Shown: positions 41,013 through 51,201, counted from the stretch's first letter. The stretch is 64,000 nucleotides of DNA from CALMEC01 sp964393105 (GCA_964393105.1 CAYMSM010000065.1:12922-76921), one strand, 5' to 3'. Notes: a model not told the origin generated them from the sequence alone. Made by a program: numbers and translations.

Positions 41013-43558
41013 TGCTGCGCATCGCCCTCAGAAGCCTCGGGTCCCGCAAGCTCCGCTCCGCGCTCACCGCGCTCGCCATCCTGCTCGGCGCGGCGATGAT
41101 CTCGGGCACCTACGTCCTCACCGATCAGATCACCGGGGCGTTCGACGAGATCTTCGAGAAGGCGAACGAGGGTGTCGACGTCGTCGTGAGCAGGCGCGAG
41201 GCATTCCGTTCGGAGGGCGCGGTGGTGGGCCCGATCCCCGATTCGCTCGTCGCCACGGTGCGGGGCGTCGACGGGGTCGCCGCGGCCGAGGGCCTGATCC
41301 AGGATCTGGCCTCGGTGGTCGTCGACGGCGAGTTCGTCTCCTCGGTCGGCGGCGCGCCGAACCTGGTGTTCTCGACGCCCAGCGAGCGGTTCCAGACGAA
41401 CCAACTCGTCAACGGCGCGTTCCCGACTACGCCCGGAGAGATCGCGGTCGACGTCGACCTCGCCAAGCGCGAGAAACTCGATGTCGGCCGCAGCGTCGGG
41501 CTGGCGACGCGCACCGGGGTGCAACCGGTCCGCATCGTGGGCACGTTCCGGTTCGCCGACGCCGACACGATCGGGGGCGCCACGCTCACCGCGGTGACGC
41601 TCGCCGACGCCCAGCGCTGGTTTGACCGCAAAGGCCAAGTCAACGCTGTGGTCGTGGCCGCCGAGCCCGGGATCAGCGCCGATGCGCTGGCCCGGCGGAT
41701 CGCCACCGAGGTGCCAGCCGACGTGCGCGTCGAGACCGGCCAGCAGAACTCCGACCGACAGGCGAACGACATCAACGACGACCTGGGGTTCCTGCGGAAC
41801 TTCCTGCTGGGGTTCGGGTACATCGCCGTGCTCGTCGGGGCGGTCATCATCTTCAACGTGTTCTCGATCACCGTCGCCCAGCGCGTCCGTGAGTTGGCGA
41901 TGCTGCGGACGATCGGCGCGAGCCGCCGTCAGATCATGCGAAGCGTGTTGATCGAGGCCTTCGTCATCGGCCTGGTCGCGTCGATCATCGGCATCGGCGT
42001 CGGCGTGCTGTTCGCGATGCTGCTCAACACGATCTTCGAGGCGGTCGGCTTCGGCCTTCCGACGACCGGCATCACGCTCCAGACCCGAACCGTGATCGTG
42101 CCGCTCATCGTCGGCGTCGTGGTCACGCTCATCGCCGCGATCATCCCCGCGATCCGGGCAACACGGGTCGCTCCGGTCGCGGTGCTGCGGGAGGGTGCGA
42201 CCCTGCCGAAGTCCCGGTTCTCCAAGTTCTGGCCCTCCGTCGGGGTGTTCTTGGGGCTCGTCGGGGTGTTGCTGATCGTCCTCGGGTTCCGTACCACCGG
42301 GAACCTGGACCAGTCGCTCGGCCTTATCCTCTTCGGAGCCGTGCTGATCCTGATCGGCGTGGCCATGGCGATGAGGATGCTCATCCGCCCGCTCGCCCGC
42401 ACCGTCGGCTGGCCGCTGCAACGCCTGTTCGGGACCAGCGCCCGCCTGGGGCGCCAGAACACGATGCGCGATCCCGCCCGCACGGCGACCACCGCCGCGG
42501 CGCTCATGGTGGGGATCGGCCTCGTGGTCTTTCTCTCGGTCTTCATCGACGGGCTCAAGAGCTCGTTCTTCGACGCCCTCGACAAGACCGTCCGCTCCGA
42601 CCTGATCATCATCAGCGAGAACTTCGCACCGCTGCCGACCGGGATCGTCGACGTCGCCCGATCGGCGCCGGGGGTGGCGTCCGCGCTCGGGGTCGGGTTC
42701 GCCGAGGTCAAGGTCGACGGCGAGAAGGAGGCGCTGAGCGCAATCGACCCGGCCGGGGCCCGTGCCGCGGTCCGGTTCGACTGGCAGAACGGCGGCACCG
42801 ACGACCTGCTCGACCAGCTCGGCACCGACGGTGCCATCATCGAGCGCGGCTTCGCCCAATCCCATGATCTCTCCGCCGGAGACAACTTCCAGGTCACCAC
42901 CATCGACGGCAAGACGGCTGCCTTCCGGGTCGTCGGTGAGTACAAGGACCCGCAGCTGTTCACCGGCTTCACCGTCTCGAACGAGGCGTTCCAGCAAGTC
43001 TCGACCGACGGGGAGATCGGCGTCCTGCTCACCGCCTTCGGGCCCGGCATCGACCCCAAGGACGGCAAGGGCGCCGTGGAAGCGGCGATCGAGCGGTCGT
43101 ATCCACAGGCCAAGGTCAGGACCCGCGCCGAATACAAGGACTTCATCGGCGAGCAGACCAGCCTGATCCTCACGATCATCTACGCGCTCCTGGCGTTCGT
43201 CGTGCTCATCTCGCTCGTGGGCGTGGTCATCACGCTCCTTCTGTCGATATACGAGCGCACACGGGAGATCGGGATGATGCGCGCGGTCGGCACGACCCGC
43301 GGCCAGATTCGAGCGATCGTCCGCAGCGAGAGCGTGATCACATGCGCGATCGGCGGGATCATCGGCCTTGGCGTCGGCCTGTTCCTCGGGTGGGTGATGA
43401 TCAAGGGACTCGAGGGCGAGGGCCTCAGCTTCAGCGTCCCCGTGGTGACTCTGGTCGTCGTGTTCGTCCTGGCCGTGATCGCAGGGGTGCTGGCCGCCGT
43501 CTTCCCGGCCCGGCGCGCCGCACGCCTCAACCCGCTGGAGGCGCTCCACTACGAGTAG
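41012..43558 (+). CDS. FtsX-like ABC permease with two MacB/FtsX modules
   Basis: 848 residues. An N-terminal membrane helix (ALTALAILLGAAMISGTYVL) is followed by a large extracytoplasmic domain and a three-helix FtsX block (residues ~270-400). One or two further helices and a second extracytoplasmic domain come next. A final FtsX block near residue 720 starts LTIIYALLAFVVLISLVGVV and contains ERTREIGMMRAVGTTRGQIR, then ends in AVFPARRAARLNPLEALHYE. This is the actinobacterial fused-dimer form. It probably exports a lipid, peptide or antibiotic, or drives an envelope process. It is coupled to the ATPase. Confidence 0.94.
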   Translation: MLRIALRSLGSRKLRSALTALAILLGAAMISGTYVLTDQITGAFDEIFEKANEGVDVVVSRREAFRSEGAVVGPIPDSLVATVRGVDGVAAAEGLIQDLASVVVDGEFVSSVGGAPNLVFSTPSERFQTNQLVNGAFPTTPGEIAVDVDLAKREKLDVGRSVGLATRTGVQPVRIVGTFRFADADTIGGATLTAVTLADAQRWFDRKGQVNAVVVAAEPGISADALARRIATEVPADVRVETGQQNSDRQANDINDDLGFLRNFLLGFGYIAVLVGAVIIFNVFSITVAQRVRELAMLRTIGASRRQIMRSVLIEAFVIGLVASIIGIGVGVLFAMLLNTIFEAVGFGLPTTGITLQTRTVIVPLIVGVVVTLIAAIIPAIRATRVAPVAVLREGATLPKSRFSKFWPSVGVFLGLVGVLLIVLGFRTTGNLDQSLGLILFGAVLILIGVAMAMRMLIRPLARTVGWPLQRLFGTSARLGRQNTMRDPARTATTAAALMVGIGLVVFLSVFIDGLKSSFFDALDKTVRSDLIIISENFAPLPTGIVDVARSAPGVASALGVGFAEVKVDGEKEALSAIDPAGARAAVRFDWQNGGTDDLLDQLGTDGAIIERGFAQSHDLSAGDNFQVTTIDGKTAAFRVVGEYKDPQLFTGFTVSNEAFQQVSTDGEIGVLLTAFGPGIDPKDGKGAVEAAIERSYPQAKVRTRAEYKDFIGEQTSLILTIIYALLAFVVLISLVGVVITLLLSIYERTREIGMMRAVGTTRGQIRAIVRSESVITCAIGGIIGLGVGLFLGWVMIKGLEGEGLSFSVPVVTLVVVFVLAVIAGVLAAVFPARRAARLNPLEALHYE

Positions 43559-43876
43559 TCCCCCACGGGCTCGTTCTACGGCTGCCCTCGAGTGCCCGTC
43601 GACGCCCCGCGTAGGTCTCCGACCCCGGACGACCCCGCGACGCATGTCGAGACCTCGGTCACGGCCGCCCGGTTCGGCGCGATCGCTCAGGCCCCGCTGC
43701 CGTTGCGGCGCGAACCCATGTGTGTCAAACCGTCACAAGACTCACTCGTCGGATGTAACGATTGGCCGACGACGACAGCGCCAATTGGCAGGCGACACGC
43801 CATCGCCGCTCAGGTGATCGCGCTTTGCCGGCATCCAGCGGGAGGTGGCCGCCGGCACGCCACTCCGAAGGGCTGC
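43559..43876. other. Intergenic region between convergent permease and ftsH genes
   Basis: About 320 bp with no convincing gene. Its main feature is copy B of the 72-bp repeat (43720-43791). Convergent gene ends are an unexpected place for a promoter-type motif, which bears on what the repeat is. Confidence 0.5.
43720..43791 (-). repeat. 72-bp intergenic repeat, copy B
   Basis: The reverse complement aligns without gaps to 5368-5439 with about 13 mismatches. The 20-nt identical core lies at 43752-43771. It is located between the 3' ends of the FtsX permease and ftsH genes, in the opposite orientation to copy A. Function is unknown. Confidence 0.7.
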
Positions 43877-45901
43877 TCAGCCCGCTGGGACGTTGCTTGG
43901 ACTCGGCGACGGAATCCCATCGCTCAACAGGTTCGGGCGCGCCGGGCGCGGGACCCCCGCCACCGCGTAGGCATCGGCTTCGTCCAGGGTCTCGCGCTCC
44001 AGGAGGGCCTGAGTGAGCGCCTCCAGCTTGTCCCTGTTGGCGGTCAGCTTGGCGAGCGCCTCGCCGTAGCACGCGTCGACGATCTTGCGGACCTCGCTGT
44101 CGACGAGCTCGAGCGTGTGCGCGGAGGGGCCACCAGGACCGGTCCCCGGCAACAGGAACGGCTCATCGTTTGGTCCCGGAAGGATCGACACCGGGCCGAT
44201 CGCGTCGCTCATGCCCCACCGGCCCACCATCTGCTTTGCGATGCGGGTGACCTGCTCCAGGTCGGACTCGGCCCCCGTCGTGACGTTGCCGTAGACGATC
44301 TGCTCGGCGGCCCGCCCGCCCAGCGCGCCCTCGATACGGCCCCGCAGGTACTTGGCGTCGTAGCCGTACCGGTCGGCGGACGGCGATTGGAAGGTCACGC
44401 CGAGCGCCCGCCCGCGCGGGATGATCGAGATCTTGCGCACCGGATCCGCCCCCGGCTCGATCATGCCGAGCAGGGCATGACCGGACTCGTGGTAGGCGGT
44501 GCGCTCGCGCTCCTCCTTGGAGAGCATGATCTTGCGCTCCGCCCCGAGCAGGATCTTCTCGAGTGCATCCGTAAAATCTGAAAGCTGCACCCGCTCGTGG
44601 GTGCGCCGCGCCGCCATCAGCGCCGCCTCGTTGGCCAGGTTCTTGAGGTCGGCACCGACCATGCCGGGCGACGACGACGCCAGCCCCTCCAGGTCGACGT
44701 CGTCCGCGAGCGGCATGTGGCGAGTGTGCACCCTGAGGATCGCGAGGCGCCCGGCCTGGTCGGGTGGGTTGACCGCGACGCGCCGGTCGAACCGCCCTGG
44801 CCGGAGCAGCGCCGCGTCCAGGATCTCGGGGCGGTTCGTGGCCGCCAGGACGATGACGCCTTCCGCGCCGCTGAACCCGTCCATCTCGGTCAGGATCTGG
44901 TTGAGCGTCTGCTCGCGTTCCTCGTGCCCACCCATCACCCCGCCGCCACGGGAGCGCCCGATGGCGTCGAGCTCGTCGATGAAGATGATCGCCGGCGCGG
45001 CCTCCTTGGCCTGCTTGAACAGGTCGCGCACGCGGCTGGCACCCACACCCACGAACATCTCGACGAACTCCGATGCCGAGAGCGAGTAGAACGGCACACC
45101 CGCCTCGCCCGCCACCGCCCTGGCCAACAGGGTCTTGCCGGTGCCGGGCGGCCCATACAGCAGCACCCCCCGTGGGATCGTGCCGCCGAGCTTCAGGTAC
45201 TTCTCAGGGTTCGCGAGAAAGTCGACGACCTCCGACAGCTCGAGTTTGACTTCGTCGATGCCCGCGACATCCTCGAACGTCGTGCGCTGTTCGTTCGCCT
45301 CGTAGCGTTTGGCACGCGACTTTCCCACCCCGAGGATCCCGCCACCACCACCCGCGCCCCCGGCCGCGCGACGGAAGAACCAGACGAACAGCAGAATCAG
45401 CAGGAGCGCCGGGCCGAAGCCAACCAGCAGCGTCTCCCAGAACGGTCGGGGCTCGTCGAGCGACTTGGCCGTGTCCAGCACGCCCTTGGTCTCGAGCCGC
45501 TTCTGCAAGTCGTCGTTCTGGACGTAGCTCGGCCGGACGGTCCGGAAGCCCTTTGCGCGCTCGGTGCCGTCGACCTCCTGGATCTCGTTTCGGGCGTTGC
45601 CCGTGATGCGGTCGCCGAGCGAGCTGATCTTCTCGACGTTACCGCTGTCGAGCTGCGTCAGGAACTCGGTGTACGGGATCGTGATGCGTTGGGGCTCGTT
45701 CTGTGCGAACGCCTGGAACACGATCCAGTTGAGGGCCAGCGCACCCACCAGGATCCACCAGAACCGCCGGCCCCCGGGTGGCTTGACGCGCCGACCGCCA
45801 CCGCTGTCGCTCTCGGCCGGGCGGCCTTCGACGCGCCACTCGGGTGGCGTGCTCTTGGGCTTTCGCTGCGGTGTGCCCCGGTCGGGGGAGTCGTCGGCCA
45901 T
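43877..45901 (-). CDS. ftsH: ATP-dependent zinc metalloprotease FtsH
   Basis: 674 residues from ATG 45901 (an in-frame start at 45931 adds ten). A Pro/Arg-rich cytoplasmic N-terminus leads to one membrane helix (FWWILVGALALNWIVFQAF), an extracytoplasmic domain and a second helix (LLVGFGPALLLILLFVWFF). The AAA+ module has GVLLYGPPGTGKTLLARAVA, IIFIDELDAIGRSRGGGV and ATNRPEILDAALLRPGRFDR. The protease has the zinc motif AYHESGHALLG. It is a hexameric membrane quality-control protease. A short Pro/Ser tail ends the chain. Confidence 0.97.
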   Translation of the reverse strand: MADDSPDRGTPQRKPKSTPPEWRVEGRPAESDSGGGRRVKPPGGRRFWWILVGALALNWIVFQAFAQNEPQRITIPYTEFLTQLDSGNVEKISSLGDRITGNARNEIQEVDGTERAKGFRTVRPSYVQNDDLQKRLETKGVLDTAKSLDEPRPFWETLLVGFGPALLLILLFVWFFRRAAGGAGGGGGILGVGKSRAKRYEANEQRTTFEDVAGIDEVKLELSEVVDFLANPEKYLKLGGTIPRGVLLYGPPGTGKTLLARAVAGEAGVPFYSLSASEFVEMFVGVGASRVRDLFKQAKEAAPAIIFIDELDAIGRSRGGGVMGGHEEREQTLNQILTEMDGFSGAEGVIVLAATNRPEILDAALLRPGRFDRRVAVNPPDQAGRLAILRVHTRHMPLADDVDLEGLASSSPGMVGADLKNLANEAALMAARRTHERVQLSDFTDALEKILLGAERKIMLSKEERERTAYHESGHALLGMIEPGADPVRKISIIPRGRALGVTFQSPSADRYGYDAKYLRGRIEGALGGRAAEQIVYGNVTTGAESDLEQVTRIAKQMVGRWGMSDAIGPVSILPGPNDEPFLLPGTGPGGPSAHTLELVDSEVRKIVDACYGEALAKLTANRDKLEALTQALLERETLDEADAYAVAGVPRPARPNLLSDGIPSPSPSNVPAG

Positions 45902-45955
45902 GGGATTCGACGGTGATGATAGAACGCCCACCGGCGGGCCCGACCGCCGTGCCCA

Positions 45956-46969
45956 TCAGCGCGGCTCGACGTCCATGATCGGGGTTGTCGGCGCAAGCGG
46001 ACCCGCTTTGCCGACGCCGCCGTCGATCGTCGGGGCGTCGGACGCCTCCAATGTGGTCGCGGCCTCCTTCGCCGCCCGTGCCGCTGCGTCCTTGGTGGAG
46101 GCCCGGATCAGGCGACGATGCACGAGTTCGGCGTTGAGCTCCGCGCCGACCAGGAACAGCAGGCCCGTGAAGTACAGGAACGTGAGGTAGACGAACAAGC
46201 TCCCCAGCGTGCCGTACACCGCGTCGAGGTTGTTGAACGCGTCGGCGTACAGACGGATCAGCTTGGTGAGCCCGAACGTCGCCACCACCGAGAGCAACGC
46301 GCCGGGAAGAAGCGTCCGGTAGCCGAGACGCATGCCGTTGGGGCCATACCGGTAGATCACCACGGTGAAGAGCAGCAACGTGAAGATGCCCACCGGGAGC
46401 GTCAGCGAGTCCGCGAGCCCACGGACCGAGTCACTCGCGCCAAGCAGCCGGGCGAGACCACGAACCAGCTTCGGTCCGCCGGCGAGGGCCAACGTGCTGA
46501 CCGCGGCGAGGACGCTCGCTCCGAGTGCGAATCCGAAGTTGATCACCTTGGCCCGCCACCATGGGCGGTGGTTGAGGTGCTGCGCGCGGTCGAGCCCGTC
46601 AACGAGCGCCCCGATCGCGTTGGACGCCACGTACAGACCGGCGATCACGCCGGCCAGGATCAGGAACCCGGCCGCGGTACCACTGGCCGTGCTGTCCCTG
46701 AACGTGTCGGTGAGACCGACGATCCCGGGTATCGTCCCGTCGAGCGCATCGAACAGGGACCGGTACGCATTCCGGCTCGACAGGTTGATCGCCGTCACGA
46801 CGACGAACATGAACGGCACCGTCGCCAAGAACGTGTTGTACGAGAACTGGCTCGCGGTGCCAGTGGCCCCGTTGGCCATCGCGCGACGCAGCACCGCCAG
46901 GAACAGGCTCCAGACCCACGAGAGCATATGGGAGACCGGCCACATGATGGTGCGAAGGACTTTGTTCAC
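45956..46969 (-). CDS. YihY/virulence factor BrkB family membrane protein
   Basis: 337 residues from GTG 46969; the start is uncertain, ATG 46945 also fits. ASQFSYNTFLATVPFMFVVV is the YihY first helix, followed by five more membrane segments and the conserved YRYGPNGMRLGYRTLLPGAL and YGTLGSLFVYLTFLYFTGLL, then FLVGAELNAELVHRR. Family members were once called ribonuclease BN by error; their function is unknown, perhaps transport. A ~60-residue variable cytoplasmic tail follows. A leftward -10-like TACAAT lies near 47003-47008. Confidence 0.9.
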   Translation of the reverse strand: MNKVLRTIMWPVSHMLSWVWSLFLAVLRRAMANGATGTASQFSYNTFLATVPFMFVVVTAINLSSRNAYRSLFDALDGTIPGIVGLTDTFRDSTASGTAAGFLILAGVIAGLYVASNAIGALVDGLDRAQHLNHRPWWRAKVINFGFALGASVLAAVSTLALAGGPKLVRGLARLLGASDSVRGLADSLTLPVGIFTLLLFTVVIYRYGPNGMRLGYRTLLPGALLSVVATFGLTKLIRLYADAFNNLDAVYGTLGSLFVYLTFLYFTGLLFLVGAELNAELVHRRLIRASTKDAAARAAKEAATTLEASDAPTIDGGVGKAGPLAPTTPIMDVEPR

Positions 46970-47169
46970 GGTACTGGAACCCTGGTTGACCAGGATCGGG
47001 TGATTGTAATGGCGTTCGGAGGGGAGCCCTCGAGCACTACGAATGGTCCTGGCCGGCAAGGGTCGCCGTGGCACATCACCGGCGCCCCAGCCCCAGCTGG
47101 AACGACGACGACCTGCACGAGCTCGGCCGCATCTCCGGCTCGGACTTCGCGGTCGTGCAGGGCGGAGAA

Positions 47170-49257
47170 CTACCTCGCGGCGCTTCGCTCCATCAGCTCG
47201 TCCTGGCTGTTTCGCGGAGCGGCGTCCATCGGACCCTGGACCCGGTGCCACGACCCCTCCGGGGTGAGCGACCAGGCCAGGTCGTCGTCGTCGAGTTCCG
47301 TCGCGAGGATCGCCTGAAGCTCCTCTCGGGCCGCGTCATCCTCGACCGGCGTCAGGAGCTCCACGCGGGCGTCCAGGTTGCGCCCCATCATGTCGGCCGA
47401 GCCGATGAAGTACCGCGTCTCGTCGCCGCTTGTGAACATGAAGATGCGTGCATGCTCGAGGAAGCGTCCCACCACCGACCGCACGCGGATCCGCTCACTG
47501 ATGCCGGGCACACCCGGCCGCAGGCCGCAGACCCCCCGCACCAGGAGGTCGACGCAAACTCCCGCCTGCGACGCGGCGCACAGCGCGCGGATGATCGCGC
47601 CGTCGATGATGGCGTTCATCTTCCACACGATCCGACCCGGCGTGCCGGCACGATGCCGCCTGGTGACGCGCTCGATCTCGGCGATCAAGCCGGTCCGCAA
47701 ACCGTCCGGGGCGACGAGCACCTTGCGAAACGCCGGCGTACGTGAGAACCCCGTCAGGTAGTTGAACAGGTCGGCGACGTCCTCGGTGATGTCCTCGCGA
47801 CATGTGAAGAGCCCCAGGTCCGTGTAGAGGCGGGCCGTCGCGGGGTGGTAGTTGCCCGTGCCGATATGCACGTAGCGGTGCAGGTGCTTCCCCTCACGGC
47901 GGACCACGAGCGCGAGCTTTGCGTGGGTCTTGCGCCCGGCCGAGCCGTATACGACGTGGACGCCGGCCCGCTCCATGGCACGCGCCCACTGGATGTTGCG
48001 CTCCTCGTCGAAGCGCGCCTGCAGCTCGACCAGGCACACGGTCTGCTTGCCGCGCTCGGCGGCATGCATCAACGCCGGCACGATGGGGCTCTCGCCACTG
48101 GTCCGGTAGAGCGTCTGACGGATCGCCACCACGTCCGGATCCGTCGCGGCCTGCTCGACAAACCGCGCGACGCTGGTCTCGAAGTCGTCGTACGGATGGT
48201 GTACCAACATATCGCCCTGACGGATGACCGAGAAGATGTCGGGCGATTCGCCATCGTCGGCACGCAACCTCGGATGGACCCGAGGCTCCCAAGGCACCTC
48301 GCGAAGGTCGGGGCGATCGACTTCGATGAGCTGCCACAGACACGTCAGGTCGAGCAGGCCCGAGATGCGGTACACGTCACGCTCGGTCAGTCCGAGCGCT
48401 TGGCGCAGCTCCGCGACCACGGATTTCGGCGCGCTGTTTTCGACCTCGACCCGAACGACGTCGCCGAACCGGCGGCGGCGGAGCTGCGCCTCGACCGCGC
48501 CAAGCAGGTCGTCCGCCTCGTCGGAAACCGCGAAATCGGCGTCCCGGGTGACCCTGAAGAGGACGGTGTCGGCCACATCCATCCCCGGGAAGATGCGCTC
48601 GAGGTTCGCCCGAACGATCTGCTCTGTCGGAACGAGACCGCCGGGCACCTCGGTGAACCTCGGCAATCCGGGCGAGAGCTTGACCCGCGCAAGCCGGGTC
48701 TCACCGGCGCCGGAATCGCGCACATGCGCCCCGAGGCTGAGCGACAGTCCCGAGATGTAGGGGAACGGCTGCCCGGATCCGGCGGCCAGCGGTGTCAACA
48801 CCGGGTAGATCTCGCGTTCGAAGATCGTCGCGACCCGCTTCGTCCCACGCGTGTCGAGGTCAGACAGCGACAGGATCGCAAGGCCTGCGTGCGCGAGCGC
48901 GGGGCGGATCTCGGTCTTCCACAGCCTGCCCTGCTCCGAAACCAGGCTCGCCGTGCGTTCGGCGATGAGGCCCAACAGGTCGTCTCTGCCCAATCCGTCG
49001 GGCGCAGACGACGGCCGGCCCGCCTCCAGCGCATCCTGATGACCGGCGACCCGCACCATGAAGAACTCGTCGAGGTTGCTGGACGTGATTGCAAGGAACT
49101 TGCAGCGTTCCAGGAGCGGTTGCTCCGGGTCGGCCGCCAGCGCCAGCACCCGGGCGTTGAAGTCCAACCACGAGAGCTCCCGGTTGATGTAGAGGGCCGG
49201 ATCATCGAGCATCACCTCGCCCGTTCGGACCCGACGTCGTGGCGGAACGACCTTCAT
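47170..49257 (-). CDS. ppk: Polyphosphate kinase 1
   Basis: 695 residues from ATG 49257 (ATG 49212, MLDDPALYINRELSWL, is an alternative). ALYINRELSWLDFNARVLAL is the PPK1 N-domain. The phospholipase-D-like C-domains have HHPYDDFETSVARF, GRKTHAKLALVVRREGKHLH (autophosphorylated His in KTHAKL) and HIGTGNYHPATARLYTDLGL. It reversibly makes polyphosphate from ATP. Length is normal. No exopolyphosphatase or phosphate regulator is next to it. Confidence 0.96.
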   Translation of the reverse strand: MKVVPPRRRVRTGEVMLDDPALYINRELSWLDFNARVLALAADPEQPLLERCKFLAITSSNLDEFFMVRVAGHQDALEAGRPSSAPDGLGRDDLLGLIAERTASLVSEQGRLWKTEIRPALAHAGLAILSLSDLDTRGTKRVATIFEREIYPVLTPLAAGSGQPFPYISGLSLSLGAHVRDSGAGETRLARVKLSPGLPRFTEVPGGLVPTEQIVRANLERIFPGMDVADTVLFRVTRDADFAVSDEADDLLGAVEAQLRRRRFGDVVRVEVENSAPKSVVAELRQALGLTERDVYRISGLLDLTCLWQLIEVDRPDLREVPWEPRVHPRLRADDGESPDIFSVIRQGDMLVHHPYDDFETSVARFVEQAATDPDVVAIRQTLYRTSGESPIVPALMHAAERGKQTVCLVELQARFDEERNIQWARAMERAGVHVVYGSAGRKTHAKLALVVRREGKHLHRYVHIGTGNYHPATARLYTDLGLFTCREDITEDVADLFNYLTGFSRTPAFRKVLVAPDGLRTGLIAEIERVTRRHRAGTPGRIVWKMNAIIDGAIIRALCAASQAGVCVDLLVRGVCGLRPGVPGISERIRVRSVVGRFLEHARIFMFTSGDETRYFIGSADMMGRNLDARVELLTPVEDDAAREELQAILATELDDDDLAWSLTPEGSWHRVQGPMDAAPRNSQDELMERSAAR

Positions 49258-49327
49258 TGTCGACAGTCTGCCCGAGATCTCTCCGCCGACACGTCGTCGT
49301 CACCACTTCGCAATGGTGCTTGCACGG

Positions 49328-50647
49328 TTAGGGCATCGCGGGCGGTGGTGGTGGCGCGGCGATGCGACGCACGGTCAGGCGGTACGGACCCCGACCTGAG
49401 GCGGCCTGAACCTCGATCGAATGCACACCCGCCCGGGTTGCGGTGTAGCGCAGCGTCTCGGACGTTCCCGGCCCCAACGCCGTCGCGGCAAGCCAGTCGC
49501 GGGCATAGCCCCCACCTGGGACGAACGCCGGGGCACCCGGGCGCCAGATGACCAGATCGAGGTCGGACTGCCCGTTGCCGGTGACATCGATCTGGAGCGT
49601 GTCCCCGACGGCCACGGCGATGCGGTAGTCGTCCTTGGCGTCGACGTACTCCTCGACCGTGGCATCGATCGATGTCTCCCCCGCCGCCGGTCCCGGCAGC
49701 AGCGCCGGCCAGCGCTTTGCCTGTCCCGCGTCATCGTTGGGTTCGGCGCTGTCCTTGGCGGGAGGCGGCGTGGCCAGGGCCGCCGCCAGATCGAGCCCGC
49801 CCCAACCGGTGTCGTCATCCCGGCCGGGCGGACCGATATCGTCGGCGCTGGACAGCAGGATCGACCGCAATTGCGAGACGTCGAGGGTGGGCCGTCGCGA
49901 AAGCAGGCGCGCAGCGGCCCCCGACACGATGGCGGTCGCCATCGACGTCCCGGTACGACGCGCCAACCGCCCGTTCGGCGCCGTCGAGAGGATCCTCTTG
50001 CCCGGCGCCGCCAGCGCGACCTGCGGACCACGTGTCGATTCGGAGATGGCCCGGCCATCTCCACCGACTCCGGCGACGGTGAGCACGTGGCGATACGCGC
50101 CCGGGAACTCACGGCGGTTCCCGCCCTGCCCGCTGTTTCCCGCGGCAGCGATGACCAGCACGCCCGCCCGGCGGGCATCCAGGATCGCGTTCTGCTCGAG
50201 CTGCGAGAACCCGGAACCGCCAAACGACAGGTTGATGATCTTGGCGCCGCTCGCCACTGCCGCGCGGATGCCGCGAACCACGGTGGACGTGCTCGCCCGC
50301 CCCTGCGCATCGGCGATCTTGACGATCATCAGACGCGCATTGGCAACCCCGGCGACCCCCAGACCGTTACCGGTCGTCGCCGCGATGATCCCCGCGACGT
50401 GGGTGCCGTGACCGGACCGGTCGACAAGGGGCGCGTCATCGACGAACGACCGCGCCAGATCGACGCGAATCGCTCCGCGAAGATCCGCTGACCTGCCGTC
50501 TGCGCCGGTGTCGAGCACCGCGACCAAAGGGCGCCTGGATCCCGCCGGAGGGCTCCAATGGATCTGCCTCAGATGCGCCTGCGCCGGAAGCTTCGGATCG
50601 GTCGCGCCGAGTCGTCGCCGTTCGCGGTCGGGCTCGACCGCGCGCAC
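49328..50647 (-). CDS. S8 family subtilisin-like serine protease
   Basis: 439 residues from GTG 50647. The triad is AVLDTGADG (Asp), RSGHGTHVAGIIAA (His) and GTSMATAIVSGAA (Ser), with the oxyanion Asn in VIAAAGNSGQGG. A C-terminal beta-sandwich of ~120 residues (IDVTGNGQSDLDLVIWRPG) resembles a pre-peptidase C-terminal domain. The frame stays open upstream and encodes what looks like a prodomain (HALVTLAPGAD, WIVPLRPGQ). It has no ATG, GTG or TTG, only a CTG at 50830 that overlaps the previous stop as CTGA. No signal peptide is visible, so secretion is unclear. Confidence 0.88.
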   Translation of the reverse strand: MRAVEPDRERRRLGATDPKLPAQAHLRQIHWSPPAGSRRPLVAVLDTGADGRSADLRGAIRVDLARSFVDDAPLVDRSGHGTHVAGIIAATTGNGLGVAGVANARLMIVKIADAQGRASTSTVVRGIRAAVASGAKIINLSFGGSGFSQLEQNAILDARRAGVLVIAAAGNSGQGGNRREFPGAYRHVLTVAGVGGDGRAISESTRGPQVALAAPGKRILSTAPNGRLARRTGTSMATAIVSGAAARLLSRRPTLDVSQLRSILLSSADDIGPPGRDDDTGWGGLDLAAALATPPPAKDSAEPNDDAGQAKRWPALLPGPAAGETSIDATVEEYVDAKDDYRIAVAVGDTLQIDVTGNGQSDLDLVIWRPGAPAFVPGGGYARDWLAATALGPGTSETLRYTATRAGVHSIEVQAASGRGPYRLTVRRIAAPPPPPAMP

Positions 50648-50826
50648 GCCCGCACGGGAGCGCAGGTTGGCCGCACGCTGCCCCGGGCGAAGCGGGACGA
50701 TCCAGGCGTCGCCCGCCGGATACAGCAGCTCGCGGCCGGGCCCGAGGACGGCAGGGTCGGCGCCCGGTGCGAGGGTGACGAGCGCGTGTGCAGGGGGCGG
50801 TGGCGGAACCGCGGGCGGCGCGCCGA

Positions 50827-51201
50827 TCAGCGACGAAACCGCAATCCGATCGTGATGAACAGCGCGATGAGCACGAACACCAGCACCGCGGCGAGGACGA
50901 GCTGTACGAACCCGAGCAGGAGGGGAAGCGCGATCACCATGCCCTGCGCAAGCCCGGTGATCACCACGAGATCACGTCCGAGCCCCGGCTTGATCCGTCC
51001 CGAGAGCGCGATGCATGCAGCGAGCAGCACACCGACAACGACGATCGCGAGCCACCGAGACGGGTCGATCGCGAGGTACGCGACAACCTCTGCCAACGCG
51101 AGACCGCCGGCGATCGCAAATCGCCGCGAATGGATCGACGGCTGACGCACCCGTCCCGGTGGCCGGGACGGATCGTCGAGGGTGATGACCGGGTGCTCCA
51201 C
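50827..51201 (-). CDS. Small integral membrane protein of unknown function
   Basis: 124 residues from GTG 51201 (GTG 51207 is also possible). A short Arg/Pro-rich N-terminus is followed by about three to four hydrophobic helices (AIAGGLALAEVVAYLAI, WLAIVVVGVLLAACIAL, DLVVITGLAQGMVIALPLLL, LVLAAVLVFVLIALFITIG) and a basic end (LRFRR). No family is recognised. Its stop overlaps the open frame leading into the subtilase gene, so the two may form an operon. Confidence 0.65.
   Translation of the reverse strand: MEHPVITLDDPSRPPGRVRQPSIHSRRFAIAGGLALAEVVAYLAIDPSRWLAIVVVGVLLAACIALSGRIKPGLGRDLVVITGLAQGMVIALPLLLGFVQLVLAAVLVFVLIALFITIGLRFRR

Noticed and set aside
40229..43645. An 1138-codon frame antisense to the ABC exporter
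   Set aside because: Highly charged, repetitive Asp/Arg/Glu/His translation typical of an antisense frame; both sense genes are complete.
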